From Acidobacteriota bacterium (GTDB lineage Bacteria; Acidobacteriota; UBA6911): a stretch of DNA of 53,166 nt. A program made the translations under genes and the position numbers. The stretch is from assembly GCA_016934295.1 (NCBI GenBank), contig JAFGTD010000023.1:1-53166 (forward strand). Direction: 5' to 3'. Position 1 is the stretch's first letter, and each line of letters starts with the position of its first letter. The notes beneath the pieces are model-generated. The model ran no database searches. It saw only the letters and a program-made list of their open reading frames with translations, and was not told where the DNA came from. Positions 38,388 to 47,466 of the stretch are shown piece after piece.

Positions 38388-38784
38388 ATGCGTATTCTCC
38401 CTCCAATCTGCAATTTCTCAGGTTCGTCACTGTTGTTGGGGGTATTGCTTCCGGGTATATCAATACCCTCTTCCCGGCGAACCTGTGTTGTGGCTGTCAG
38501 TTTGGAAGTCTAATCCTGTAATTTCACTAAGACTTCATTCTAAGGAATCCGTGACGCCAATTACAAGATGAATGATTTGGGAAAACGATGCGTCGAACGG
38601 TCCTCTGGACCGTCTTGTTTCAAGTGGAGCGACTTTATAAGCAAAGCGGCGGATAATTTATGAGCAATGCGCGCTAAACCTTGCCGCTTGATAGGCCGAA
38701 CAGAAGTAAATGAATGGGATTTTTGTTGTCGGATCAGCAATATCAGCCGCGCATGGATATTTTCATAATCAGGGAAGGTCTTTG
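38388..38784. other. 397-bp divergent gap between cvpA and rlpA
   Basis: Contains a perfect hairpin ACGGTCC-TCT-GGACCGT at 38597-38613 followed by CTTGTTTC, too short of T residues for a safe terminator call. Otherwise only the AGGGAAGG ribosome binding site of rlpA (38771-38778). Confidence 0.35.
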
Positions 38785-39207
38785 ATGGATACCGGTCGTG
38801 GTTCAGGATGTTACAAAAATCCGAAACGGTTTCGTGTGGCATTACTGGTATTCGGCGCTGTAATTATAGTGGGCCTGTCCGCATGCGGCCGAAAAGCAAG
38901 TCCAAAGATTCCCTCCGGATCCCTGACGGGGAAAGCCTCCTGGTACGGAGAGAAATTCCATAATAAAAGAACCGCCAGCGGTGAAAAATTCAATATGAGA
39001 AAACTGACCGCCGCCCACAGGACTCTCCCATTCAACACCATTGTTCGGGTGGAAAACCTTAAGAATGGTCGTAAGGTCGATGTGCGAATCAACGACCGGG
39101 GTCCTTTTGTTGAGGGACGTATCATTGATCTATCCCGCAAAGCGGCGGAAAAGCTGGACATGATACGGGACGGTGTCGTGACGGTGCGCCTTGAAGTTCT
39201 CAAATGA
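38785..39207 (+). CDS. rlpA: RlpA-like septal lipoprotein / lytic transglycosylase
   Basis: 140 residues. A lipoprotein signal ends in the lipobox LSAC ([19 protein letters not shown]). The double-psi beta-barrel domain has [22 protein letters not shown], the conserved His in [10 protein letters not shown] and Asp in [16 protein letters not shown] that match the active site of RlpA of Pseudomonas. It cuts denuded glycan strands at the septum. No C-terminal SPOR domain, so it is a short form. The start at 38785 has AGGGAAGG 6 nt upstream; the frame is open from 38710. Confidence 0.9.
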   Translation: MDTGRGSGCYKNPKRFRVALLVFGAVIIVGLSACGRKASPKIPSGSLTGKASWYGEKFHNKRTASGEKFNMRKLTAAHRTLPFNTIVRVENLKNGRKVDVRINDRGPFVEGRIIDLSRKAAEKLDMIRDGVVTVRLEVLK

Positions 39208-39227
39208 ATCATCACAAAAAAACAGAT

Positions 39228-39255
39228 GTCCAAGGTCCAAAGTCGAAGGTCCAAA
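39228..39255. repeat. Heptad-phased repeat (GTCCAAA/G type)
   Basis: Four consecutive 7-base units: GTCCAAG, then GTCCAAA, one variant GTCGAAG and again GTCCAAA. It begins 20 bp after the rlpA stop. Downstream, at 39385-39403, TTGACC and GGTCAA form a small hairpin followed by TTTTCTT, 9 nt before the mobA start. Confidence 0.7.
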
Positions 39256-39413
39256 GCCCGATCTGACGAAAGACCTTAGACTCATGAACAGGTAGTTTTT
39301 CGGCAAAGCTGTTTTCATGCGTCATAGGTACGCATCGTTCTGTGATGGATTTGTACGTGATGCGGCGAGGTTTCGACTTGATATTTGACCGTTTTTAGGT
39401 CAATTTTCTTGAT

Positions 39414-40010
39414 GTGAATTTCAATGATATCAGCGTAGTAATACTGGCAGGTGGGCAGAGCCGCAGAATGGGTTCCAACAAAGCCCTGCTGAACGTTGAC
39501 GGCCGACCGCTGATTCAAATCCTTTCGGACCGGATGCGCGGGCTGACGGACCGCATTGTTATCTCTGCAAACGATCCTGACAGTTACAAGTTCCTCAATA
39601 TTCCCGTTGTACTGGATCGATTTTCGGGGCATGGCCCTCTCGCGGGCCTTCATGCCGCCATGCTCGGGCAGAAAAGCACCCTTTATGTTCTGCTCGCCTG
39701 CGATCTTCCAAATCTGCCGATTTCTTTCCTGCAAAAAATGATCCTGCTTTCCAAGGGATTCGACGCCGCTATCCCACGTACAGGCGACGGATTGGCGCAT
39801 CCCCTGTGTGCCGTGTACCGCCGAACCTGCCTTCCTTATATCGAGCAGGCCCTGAAAAGGGGAGAAAAGAAATTCATCGAGATATTTCTTAACAAGCCGC
39901 TGTCAGTAAGATGGATCAGCCCTGAAGAAGGCCAATACAACGAAACCGATCTGGCTAATATAAATACGCCGGAAGACCTGCATAAACTGGGGATTCCAAA
40001 TCGATCCTGA
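39414..40010 (+). CDS. mobA: Molybdenum cofactor guanylyltransferase MobA
   Basis: 198 residues. Attaches GMP to molybdopterin to give the guanine dinucleotide cofactor of DMSO-reductase-type enzymes (formate dehydrogenase, nitrate reductase). The nucleotide-binding loop is VVILAGGQSRRMGSNKALL (8-26). VVLDRFSGHGPLAGLHAAM, LLACDLPNLP and the C-terminal FLNKPL...NINTPEDL are typical. It starts with GTG (the overlapping ATG two bases earlier runs into a stop). The ribosome binding site is weak (AGGT inside a small hairpin). No molybdoenzyme is encoded in the window. Confidence 0.93.
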   Translation: MNFNDISVVILAGGQSRRMGSNKALLNVDGRPLIQILSDRMRGLTDRIVISANDPDSYKFLNIPVVLDRFSGHGPLAGLHAAMLGQKSTLYVLLACDLPNLPISFLQKMILLSKGFDAAIPRTGDGLAHPLCAVYRRTCLPYIEQALKRGEKKFIEIFLNKPLSVRWISPEEGQYNETDLANINTPEDLHKLGIPNRS

Positions 40011-40427
40011 ATTCTTATTCAGAGTCTCAATCAATATCCGGCTGCTACGCCAACAGCTTAGCCCGAATTTCTCTGGTCGGAGTATTTCTCTGGACAGCTA
40101 TATACTCTATATGTAGTAGTCGATCTGTACCAGGACCCGATATATTGTGATTTTCGGTTGGCTCTCTTTAATCGCTATGCTATATTGGGGGCGTATTTTG
40201 ACAGCGGCACAACAGAGCCGATATTTCTTGATAAATTATTATAAAAAAATGTTTTATAGGATAGATACCGAACGTTCCAGGTATTCTGGCCATAGGGGGT
40301 TGTCAGTCGGTATTCAGGCTCAGCCGGAGGCTGAACCTGATTATAAAACCTGTAACTTGTTTGCGGCACGCAATGCCTATTCAGGGCCTTGGAGCCAAGG
40401 AGTCACGGACCAGGAGTTAGAATTTTC
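40011..40427. other. 417-bp gap between mobA and hydrolase
   Basis: A candidate promoter: TTGACA at 40198-40203 and TATTTC at 40222-40227 (18-nt spacer) in AT-rich sequence. A hairpin CAGGCTCAGCC (40315-40325) / GGCTGAACCTG (40329-40339) with one mismatch follows. A short open frame here (from GTG 40147) lacks a ribosome binding site and family features. Confidence 0.35.
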
Positions 40428-41339
40428 ATGAAACAGCGCCTGCCGGCAAAGGTTCGCATTGTTAACATCATTAAGAAGATTCTCCTCGCTGCCGTGATAC
40501 TGGGCATCGTCATTGTCGCGATTCCGAGTGTTTTGTTTTATAAAGTTTCACATTCCGGGCTGGCGGAGGAACCGTTGAATCCTTCGTATTATCTGCTGAA
40601 ATTCTCTGATGTCCGGGTGACGTCCAACGACGGCAAAGAGATTAACGGCTGGTGGATTCCAGGTGATGATGATTCCGCCGGCATTATTCTCTCACCCGGG
40701 TACGGAATGAGCCGTTCGGATGTTTTAAGCCTTGCAACCGAGCTGCATTCGAAGGATTTTAACATTTTAATTTACGGGCAGCGCGGCAGCAGTGCATCTC
40801 CTCAAAAAATGAGTACTTTCGGATTGAAAGAAAGCGAGGATTTGTTGCCCGCGATAGATTTTGTTCAGAGCAGACCGGAATGCGATCGTATGCGTATCGG
40901 AATCTGGGGCGTGGATGTAGGCGCTTATTCAGCAATGCTGGCAGCGGCGTCCGTGCCCGAAGTACGGGCCGTCGCTGCGGACAGTGTATTTGGATCCGCC
41001 TATGAATTCCTGGATGTGAAGATTGAAGAGAAATACGGTCTGAATAACCGAATGCTGCAATTCGGGTGCAAACAGATTCTGAAACTTTTGTGTATGGCGA
41101 CGGGATCTCCGGGTGGCAGAGAAATATCGTATAAAGGCCTTTCCGAATGTTCTTTCCTCTTCATTACGGGCGAGAATCGCAAGAAAATGGGGCGTTTGAC
41201 GGCATCACTGTACGAGAAAATGCCCTCGAAGAAAGAAATAATTTCCTTTGAAACATCGCGCATTCACATGATGAAAGGGAAGGAATTTCAAGATTACGAC
41301 AGGCAGGTTGCAGATTTTTTCTTGCAGAATCTGCAATAA
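40428..41339 (+). CDS. Membrane-anchored alpha/beta-hydrolase-like protein with altered active site
   Basis: 303 residues. An N-terminal helix (about 17-37) anchors it, then an alpha/beta-hydrolase fold follows: INGWWIPGDDDSAGIILSPGYGMSRSD, FNILIYGQRGSS, and the nucleophile elbow GIWGVDVGAYSA. The expected GxSxG serine is aspartate here (D163 in G-V-D-V-G). The region where the catalytic acid is expected reads LFITGENRKK instead of GExD, while a histidine remains in SRIHMMKG. It may be an Asp-nucleophile enzyme as in dehalogenases or a non-catalytic relative. AGGAG lies 11 nt before the ATG at 40428. It precedes smc by 69 bp. Confidence 0.78.
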   Translation: MKQRLPAKVRIVNIIKKILLAAVILGIVIVAIPSVLFYKVSHSGLAEEPLNPSYYLLKFSDVRVTSNDGKEINGWWIPGDDDSAGIILSPGYGMSRSDVLSLATELHSKDFNILIYGQRGSSASPQKMSTFGLKESEDLLPAIDFVQSRPECDRMRIGIWGVDVGAYSAMLAAASVPEVRAVAADSVFGSAYEFLDVKIEEKYGLNNRMLQFGCKQILKLLCMATGSPGGREISYKGLSECSFLFITGENRKKMGRLTASLYEKMPSKKEIISFETSRIHMMKGKEFQDYDRQVADFFLQNLQ

Positions 41340-41408
41340 ACCGGCAAACGATCTGAGCTTTTTCGTAATGCCGGAAAGGAAATGCGGGTCAGGAGGCATT
41401 GAAATTTA

Positions 41409-44400
41409 ATGAGCCAAGTAAAAAAGTTGGAGCTTGTGGGATTCAAGTCGTTTTGCGACCGGACGCATATTCCCTTCAGCCCGGGAATTACGGCCATTGT
41501 CGGGCCGAATGGCTGCGGAAAGAGTAATGTTTCCGATGCCATAAGCTGGGTTGTCGGCGAACAGAGCGCCAAATCCCTGCGTACCGATAAAATGGCAGGA
41601 ATAATTTTTAACGGTACGGAGAAGCGTAAAGCAACGGGTTTTGCGGAAGTAGCGCTTTCACTCAGTTTATCGGAACCGATGGAAATTTCCGGGATACCGG
41701 ATCTGAATCCCGAGAATTTCACCGTCGGCAGGCGGCTCTATCGTTCCGGCGAAAGCGAATATTATTTGGACGGTCGCCGTTGCCGCCTGAAGGATATCCA
41801 GGCGATATTTGAAGGGACGGGTCTCGGACCGAATTCTTATGCAATTCTGGAACAGGGCAGGATCGGGCAGATTCTCAGTTCCAAGCCCGCAGAGAGAAGA
41901 AGTCTTATCGAAGAGGCGGCACGTATCACGTTGTTTAAAAGCCGCCGGTATTCGGCAGAAATGAAACTGGAAATGGCCAACCAGAACCTGTTGCGCGCAC
42001 AGGATATCATTCGAGAAGTCGTGCGCCAGCTTAACTCGCTGCGCCGCCAGGCAGCCAAGGCCCGCAGATACAAACGCCTTCGTGAAGAACTGCGATCCGT
42101 TCACCGCCTTAAAATCGGCATGGAAGAACGCGAGCTTCGCGGGAAGCTGACGGAATGCACCACCCGGTTTGAGGCCGCCCTGCAACGGGAAAAGGCGATA
42201 CTGGATGAAATAAAAAATGCAAAGGAATCGCGGGAATCCGCGTGGAATGCCTGCTGTTCCCAGGAAGAAGCGGTGCATCAGGTCCGGGAGCAGCTTTCAA
42301 GCCTGAAAGTCGACGCTGGAAATGCTCAGAACACGCTGGAAAACCAGGAAACCCAGAAGCTCGGTCTGATTTCCCGCTCCGGTGATCTGGTAAAAGAGAA
42401 AAGCGCCATCGAAGAACGGGGTGAACTCGTTCGGCACGAAATTGAACGCTTAAACGACATGGTGGCGGGGCTTGACCATGAGCTGGCGGGCGAAAAAGAA
42501 ATTCTTGAATCGGAACAGTCCAAGAGTGAAGTGTTGCAGTATGCCATCGTTCAGACTGAAGGCAAAATAGACGAGTTGCGTGCCTTTCTGCTGACAGGGG
42601 CCACCAGGTTGTCGGATCTGAAAAATGTTCAGGCCAGGTGTCAGGAAAGCCTGGAGCGAATTTCCGTCGGTAGAAAACGACTGGAAAATGAGTGTCAAAT
42701 AAAGTCCCAGGAGCGGGCCGTCAAGGAGGATGAACTTGAGAAAAGCCGCAGGGAACATGAAATAAAGGCCGCCCGGCTGAGCGAAGTTTCTTCTTCGTAT
42801 GAGGATCTCGAGTCCAGGTTGAGACAGATCTCCGCGCGCATAGAGCAGGTATCCACGGAAATGTCCGAACAGATCAACGAACAGGGCCTGTTGCAGCACC
42901 GTTTTTCTTCCCTTGAAGAGGTGGAGCGCCGGCGCAGCAATTACTCGGATGGTGTGCAGAAGTTTCTATCGACAAAAATTCCGGGGGAAGAGGAGTGCCG
43001 GGCGAAAACGCTGGCGGATCACATCGAAACCGATCCGGCTTACGAGGCGGCCCTGGAGAGTTATCTTAATGATCCCCTGCAATATATTCTCGTGGAAAGC
43101 CGTGAAGACGCCGTAAGCAGTATCGATCGTCTCAAGCGCATCGGGGCGGGAAAGTGCACCTTTATGACCATCCGCAATGGTCACTCATCCCATGCGGACA
43201 CCCGGCCCCGGCCTGAATTGCGCGGGGAGGGAATTGTGGGCTACCTGGACGACCTGCTGCAGATGGATCCTGAAGTGAAGCAGGCATTCGAGAGAGCGCT
43301 TCCGGATTATGCCTCAACAGTTATGGTCTCCGACCTGAATACGGCTTTTCGTGTTTCCGAACAGTCCTCCGGCAGCAGGTTTCTGACGCTGTCCGGAGAA
43401 TCCTACTCGCCGCTCGGAACGTTGTCGGCGGTGGGCGAACAAAAATCCATGTCAGGCTTTCTGGCGCTGAAGCGCGAAAAGCGTGAACTCGAAAGAAAGC
43501 TGAACAAGCTTCGCAACAAGATACAGACTACCCGGGAGGAACACGCGGGCCTTAAACGGGAACAGGAAAGAATGGGGGAGTCCTTGAAAGTTCTTTCGGC
43601 GGAATCCCGCAGGCTGGAAGTGGAAACAGCTTTGTCTAAACAGGAAATATCCCGCGTCGAGGGGGAGCTTGAGAAGATCGGACAGGCGGAAAATGTCGCC
43701 GTCACCGAACTTGCCCAACTCGCGGAAGAGAAGAGCGATCTCGAAGCTCGACTGAATGAAGCCACTATCCGGATTGGAGAGATTGAAGAGCGCAGCGGAC
43801 ATGGATCCGAAGAGTTGCAGGAATTGAATGCCAGGCTCCAGTCGCTCAGATCCGACAGCGCCTTGCTCACGAAGGAACTTGGAACTCTTACATCCGCCCA
43901 TGCCGTGAAACAGGAGCGACGGGCTGCGATGGAAGCCGATCTGCGCCGGCTCGCTTCGGAATCGGAAGACGTTCTTCGGCGCATTGAGGTGAATCGCTCT
44001 GAAACCACGCTGGCGCAACGCCGCGTCCAGGAACTGGAAGTCGCCCAGGAGGAAGTTCGCGACAGGATTGCCGAATGCAAAAGGAATATTGAAAAAACCG
44101 GGGAAACCCTGGAAGAAAAACAGCGGGAACTTTCGGAGCAGCGCAATGTTCTTTCAGGCATGGAAGAAAAACTGCAGCGAATTCATAGTTCCCGTGAAGA
44201 GGCGATGAATATTCGCAGCAAGATTGAAATCGAGAAAGCGCGCATTGAAAGTGACCTCGAACACCTGGACCGGCACTGTATGGAGGAGTTCCACCTCACG
44301 GTCCCGGAGGTTGTCGCGGATATCCCGGATACCGAATGGGAACGGGAATTTCCGGAAGTCACACAGTCTCATGACAGGATTCGGGAGACGATCGAGAACT

Positions 44401-45017
44401 TTGGTCCGATAAATATGCGCGCGCTTGAAGAGTATCAGGAACTGGACCAGCGCTATCAGTTCCTGAACGGCCAGCGTCTGGATATCGAGAAATCGATCGA
44501 AGACACCAGGAAAGTGATTTCCGAGATTAATCGCCGTTCCGTCGAACAGTTTGAAGAAGCCTTTGTTGCTATTCGGCGAAATTTCCAGGATGTGTTCCAG
44601 GTTCTGTTCGATGGAGGTCAATGCGATCTGAAGTTGCTTGATGAAGACGATGTCCTCGAAAGCGGCATAGACATCATCGCACAGCCTCCGGGTAAGCGCC
44701 TGCAGAATGTGCTGCTTCTTTCCGGAGGGGAAAAGGCGCTGACGGCCCTGGCGCTGCTGATAGCCATCTTTCGTTATCGCCCGAGCCCGGTCTGCGTTCT
44801 GGATGAGGTGGACGCTCCCCTGGACGACGCCAACATAAATCGATTCGCAAAACTGATTTCCGAGTTGAGCCAGAAGACACAATTCATCATAATCACACAT
44901 AATAAAAATACGATGGAAATCGCCCAGACACTCTATGGGATAACCATGGAGGAGCCGGGAGTTTCCAAGGTGATCGGGGTGGATTTCCGGGAGCATCAGC
45001 AAGCGCTGGCCAGTTAA
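41409..45017 (+). CDS. smc: Chromosome segregation protein SMC
   Basis: 1202 residues. The N-terminal head has Walker A GPNGCGKSN (32-40) and the SMC start KKLELVGFKSF. Two long coiled-coil arms (about 170-500 and 680-1000) flank a hinge (about 520-670) with YEAALESYLNDPLQYILVE. The C-terminal head carries the ABC signature LLSGGEKALTALALL and Walker B VCVLDEVDAPLDDAN. ATP-driven loop extrusion compacts and separates chromosomes with ScpA and ScpB, which are not encoded here. AGGAGG lies 12 nt before the ATG. Probably cotranscribed with purC 57 bp downstream. Confidence 0.98.
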   Translation: MSQVKKLELVGFKSFCDRTHIPFSPGITAIVGPNGCGKSNVSDAISWVVGEQSAKSLRTDKMAGIIFNGTEKRKATGFAEVALSLSLSEPMEISGIPDLNPENFTVGRRLYRSGESEYYLDGRRCRLKDIQAIFEGTGLGPNSYAILEQGRIGQILSSKPAERRSLIEEAARITLFKSRRYSAEMKLEMANQNLLRAQDIIREVVRQLNSLRRQAAKARRYKRLREELRSVHRLKIGMEERELRGKLTECTTRFEAALQREKAILDEIKNAKESRESAWNACCSQEEAVHQVREQLSSLKVDAGNAQNTLENQETQKLGLISRSGDLVKEKSAIEERGELVRHEIERLNDMVAGLDHELAGEKEILESEQSKSEVLQYAIVQTEGKIDELRAFLLTGATRLSDLKNVQARCQESLERISVGRKRLENECQIKSQERAVKEDELEKSRREHEIKAARLSEVSSSYEDLESRLRQISARIEQVSTEMSEQINEQGLLQHRFSSLEEVERRRSNYSDGVQKFLSTKIPGEEECRAKTLADHIETDPAYEAALESYLNDPLQYILVESREDAVSSIDRLKRIGAGKCTFMTIRNGHSSHADTRPRPELRGEGIVGYLDDLLQMDPEVKQAFERALPDYASTVMVSDLNTAFRVSEQSSGSRFLTLSGESYSPLGTLSAVGEQKSMSGFLALKREKRELERKLNKLRNKIQTTREEHAGLKREQERMGESLKVLSAESRRLEVETALSKQEISRVEGELEKIGQAENVAVTELAQLAEEKSDLEARLNEATIRIGEIEERSGHGSEELQELNARLQSLRSDSALLTKELGTLTSAHAVKQERRAAMEADLRRLASESEDVLRRIEVNRSETTLAQRRVQELEVAQEEVRDRIAECKRNIEKTGETLEEKQRELSEQRNVLSGMEEKLQRIHSSREEAMNIRSKIEIEKARIESDLEHLDRHCMEEFHLTVPEVVADIPDTEWEREFPEVTQSHDRIRETIENFGPINMRALEEYQELDQRYQFLNGQRLDIEKSIEDTRKVISEINRRSVEQFEEAFVAIRRNFQDVFQVLFDGGQCDLKLLDEDDVLESGIDIIAQPPGKRLQNVLLLSGGEKALTALALLIAIFRYRPSPVCVLDEVDAPLDDANINRFAKLISELSQKTQFIIITHNKNTMEIAQTLYGITMEEPGVSKVIGVDFREHQQALAS

Positions 45018-45074
45018 GCTGCCGGGGTCTGAAGCAAACAACCTATACCAGTCAATTTAAGGGAAGAGTATCCC

Positions 45075-45974
45075 ATGTCCAATGGATCGAATATCTGTCA
45101 CCAGACGGAACTTCATGGATTGAAGAAACCCCGCAGGGGAAAGGTTCGCGATATTTACGAGTATGAGGATAAGGTATTGCTCGTTGCCACGGACCGGATC
45201 TCGGCTTTCGATGTCGTGCTTCCAACTCCCATCCCCATGAAGGGCGCCGTTTTAACACAACTGTCCCGGTTCTGGTTTAATATGATGCACGATCTCGTGC
45301 CGAATCACGTAATCAGCACGAATGTGGACGATTTTCCGGAAGAGCTTCAGCAGTTTAGGGATATCCTCAACCTGCGGAGCACGCTCGCCGTTAAAGCGGA
45401 TATGTTCCCGGTTGAATGCGTTGCGCGCGGTTATATAACGGGTTCCGGCTGGAAGGAATACAGGGAAAACGGATCGGTCTGCGGCATTTCGTTGCCGGCC
45501 GGATTGCAGGAGTGTGATCGCCTGCCGGAGCCGATCTTTACCCCTGCAACCAAGGCGGAAACAGGGCACGATGTGAATATTTCTCATGAGGAAGCGGCCG
45601 GCATTATCGGCGCGGATAATGCAACCGGGCTCAAGGAAATCACCCTGAAGCTCTATTCCAGAGCCGTGGAGTATGCCCTGTCCAGGGGCATCATTATCGC
45701 CGATGTCAAATTCGAGTTTGGAATTTATAACGGCGAAATCATTCTCTGCGACGAACTCTTAACACCGGACTCCTCAAGATTCTGGCCGATGGCCGATTAT
45801 CAACCGGGAAAATCGCAGCCTTCCTTTGATAAGCAGTATGTCCGGGATTACCTCGAGCAGATACATTTTGACAAAAAGCCTCCCGGCCCGGAACTTCCAC
45901 CCTCCGTAATCGAAGGAACGACTCAAAAGTATCTGGAAGCCTACCGGCTCCTTACAGGCACCCCGCTGATTTAA
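45075..45974 (+). CDS. purC: Phosphoribosylaminoimidazole-succinocarboxamide synthase PurC
   Basis: 299 residues, the longer PurC form. Joins CAIR and aspartate with ATP in purine synthesis. Motifs: RRGKVRDIYEYEDKVLLVATDRISAFDVVLPTPIPMKGAVL at the N-terminus, VRGYITGSGWKEY-like ARGYITGSGWKEY, DVKFEFG, DELLTPDSSRFWP and the terminal EGTTQKYLEAYRLLTG. AAGGGAAGAG precedes the ATG. Confidence 0.97.
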   Translation: MSNGSNICHQTELHGLKKPRRGKVRDIYEYEDKVLLVATDRISAFDVVLPTPIPMKGAVLTQLSRFWFNMMHDLVPNHVISTNVDDFPEELQQFRDILNLRSTLAVKADMFPVECVARGYITGSGWKEYRENGSVCGISLPAGLQECDRLPEPIFTPATKAETGHDVNISHEEAAGIIGADNATGLKEITLKLYSRAVEYALSRGIIIADVKFEFGIYNGEIILCDELLTPDSSRFWPMADYQPGKSQPSFDKQYVRDYLEQIHFDKKPPGPELPPSVIEGTTQKYLEAYRLLTGTPLI

Positions 45975-46043
45975 ATAGCGGCAGGCTGAAAATATTTTTT
46001 AATAACGTATTTTCCTGCTGACTGTTGACCGAAGATGTTCAAT

Positions 46044-46336
46044 GGGTGAACACAAGTTAGCGGAGCCAAACGGGGGTCGGTATCCGTATCGGAATCGGGG
46101 TCGAGGAACCGGGCGAGTACTACGCCAGTGGGAGCGATCCCGATTCCGATTCCGACCCCGACACCGATGAGAACCTGCCGCAAACGGAGCGCTAACCATA
46201 GGCTACAGGCGACGGTAAGGCCGCGCCTGAACCACAAGGTTCGCCCCTACTGTTTCCCGTTCCCTCTTTCATTTGAATCCGAATCCCAATCAGATTACTG
46301 CCTACTGCTTGCTGCAAACTATCGACTGCCGACCGA
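46044..46336. repeat. Nested repeat island between purC and the SDR gene
   Basis: In order: GGGTGAACACAAG (46044-46056), like the left arm of the dispersed palindrome. Then an imperfect inverted repeat of hexamers of type GGNATC/GGGGTC (left arm 46074-46103) and GATTCC/GACCCC (right arm about 46136-46167). Then a degraded palindrome arm with intact GTTCGCCCCTAC (46239-46250). Then TTTCCCG words (46252-46266), GAATCC hexamers, and six consecutive 7-base units of type TACTGC (46295-46336). The last block runs into the SDR gene and encodes its stop codon and last residues. No gene in the gap 45975-46318. Confidence 0.7.
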
Positions 46337-47104
46337 TGATGTCGGGTGCCATCCGCCGTTGATGCAGAGCACTTCACCCGTGATGTAGCCGGAGGCATCG
46401 GATGCCAGAAAGAGTGCCGCCTGAGCGATGTCTTCGGTTTCGGCCAGTCGACCCAGGGGGACCATGCCGGATGCTTCCTTCTCCTTGTCCGGTTCGCGCC
46501 AGAAATCGGAATTAAAATCGGTTTTGACAATGCCGGGAGCCAGTGCATTGACACGGATATTATAGCCGGCCATTTCCTGCGCCAGTTGCCGTGTAAGCAT
46601 AAGTATGCCGGCCTTGGATGTCGAATAGGCGCCGGCGCCCATAGCGGGGGTCAGCCCTACCTGGGATGAAAGATTGATTATACAACCGCTTCGCTGTGCA
46701 ATCATTTGCCGGCCTGCTTCCCGGCAACAGAGAAAAGTGCCCTTCAGGTTTGTGCCTATCACGACATCCCAATTCTCATCGCTGCATTCTACAAGGGTCT
46801 GTCCCGGTATCCATACACCGGCGCAGTTGACAAGAATATCGATTTTTCCAAAAGCATCGATTGCCAGGCGTGTCATTTTTTCAACGTCGCTTCGAAGAGA
46901 TATGTCCGCCTGAACAGCCAGGGATCGGCGACCCCGCTTTCTGATAATGTCTTCTGTTTCTTTCAGTTTCCCGTCGTCGGCCATGGCGTCGCAGACAACG
47001 ACATCGGCTCCGGCATCGGCAAAAGTGACGGCTATAGTCTTGCCGATGCCCCTTCTGGCGCCCGTTACAATCGCTACCTTGTTATTCAGACAATCCGGTT
47101 TCAT
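46319..47104 (-). CDS. SDR-family oxidoreductase (FabG-like)
   Basis: 261 residues, classical short-chain dehydrogenase. NAD(P)-binding TGARRGIG (14-21), NCAG (93-96), catalytic S146/S147 with Y160 and K164 in YSTSK, and C-terminal PLGRLAETEDIAQAALFLASDASGYITGEVLCINGGW. D39 after the second strand (VVVCDA) favours NADH over NADPH. The substrate is unknown (3-hydroxyacyl, sugar or alcohol). AAGGAAGGG upstream of the start. The 3' end runs into a heptad repeat, so the last five residues may be variable. Confidence 0.9.
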   Translation of the reverse strand: MKPDCLNNKVAIVTGARRGIGKTIAVTFADAGADVVVCDAMADDGKLKETEDIIRKRGRRSLAVQADISLRSDVEKMTRLAIDAFGKIDILVNCAGVWIPGQTLVECSDENWDVVIGTNLKGTFLCCREAGRQMIAQRSGCIINLSSQVGLTPAMGAGAYSTSKAGILMLTRQLAQEMAGYNIRVNALAPGIVKTDFNSDFWREPDKEKEASGMVPLGRLAETEDIAQAALFLASDASGYITGEVLCINGGWHPTSSVGSR

Positions 47105-47466
47105 TCATCCCTTCCTTTGTGTATAAAAAGACTATTCTTCCTCAGGCATGCGGCAAACAAAATTTTCCGCATCGTTTGTACCGTGCCCGTTTCCGTATTA
47201 ACCGCAATTTATAGAATTTACGGATGAGGGCCTTGGATGTCACGGTCATTTCATGCACCGAGCGGTAGGCATAATCCGTAATTTTTTCAGGTATCTCCAA
47301 TAAAAACAATAAATAAAAGGCATTCTGTGACGATTAATTACAAGACGGTTTATAGTCGGTTTTGCCGGGGCAACATCTTTAAAGAGATCGACCTGCGTCG
47401 GATTTTGTGGTTTCGGTTTGTGCGAAGCATTCAGTTGGAGAAGAAAATTTTAATCCCGGAGTTATT
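47105..47466. other. 362-bp divergent gap before the HDOD-GGDEF gene
   Basis: No gene, terminator or repeat that I can support. GGAG 7 nt before the ATG at 47467 is the ribosome binding site of the downstream gene. AT-rich stretches around 47280-47330 could hold its promoter. Confidence 0.35.

Noticed and set aside
40147-40431. 94-codon frame starting with GTG before the hydrolase gene
   Set aside because: No usable ribosome binding site, crosses a hairpin and AT-rich promoter-like sequence, no recognisable features.
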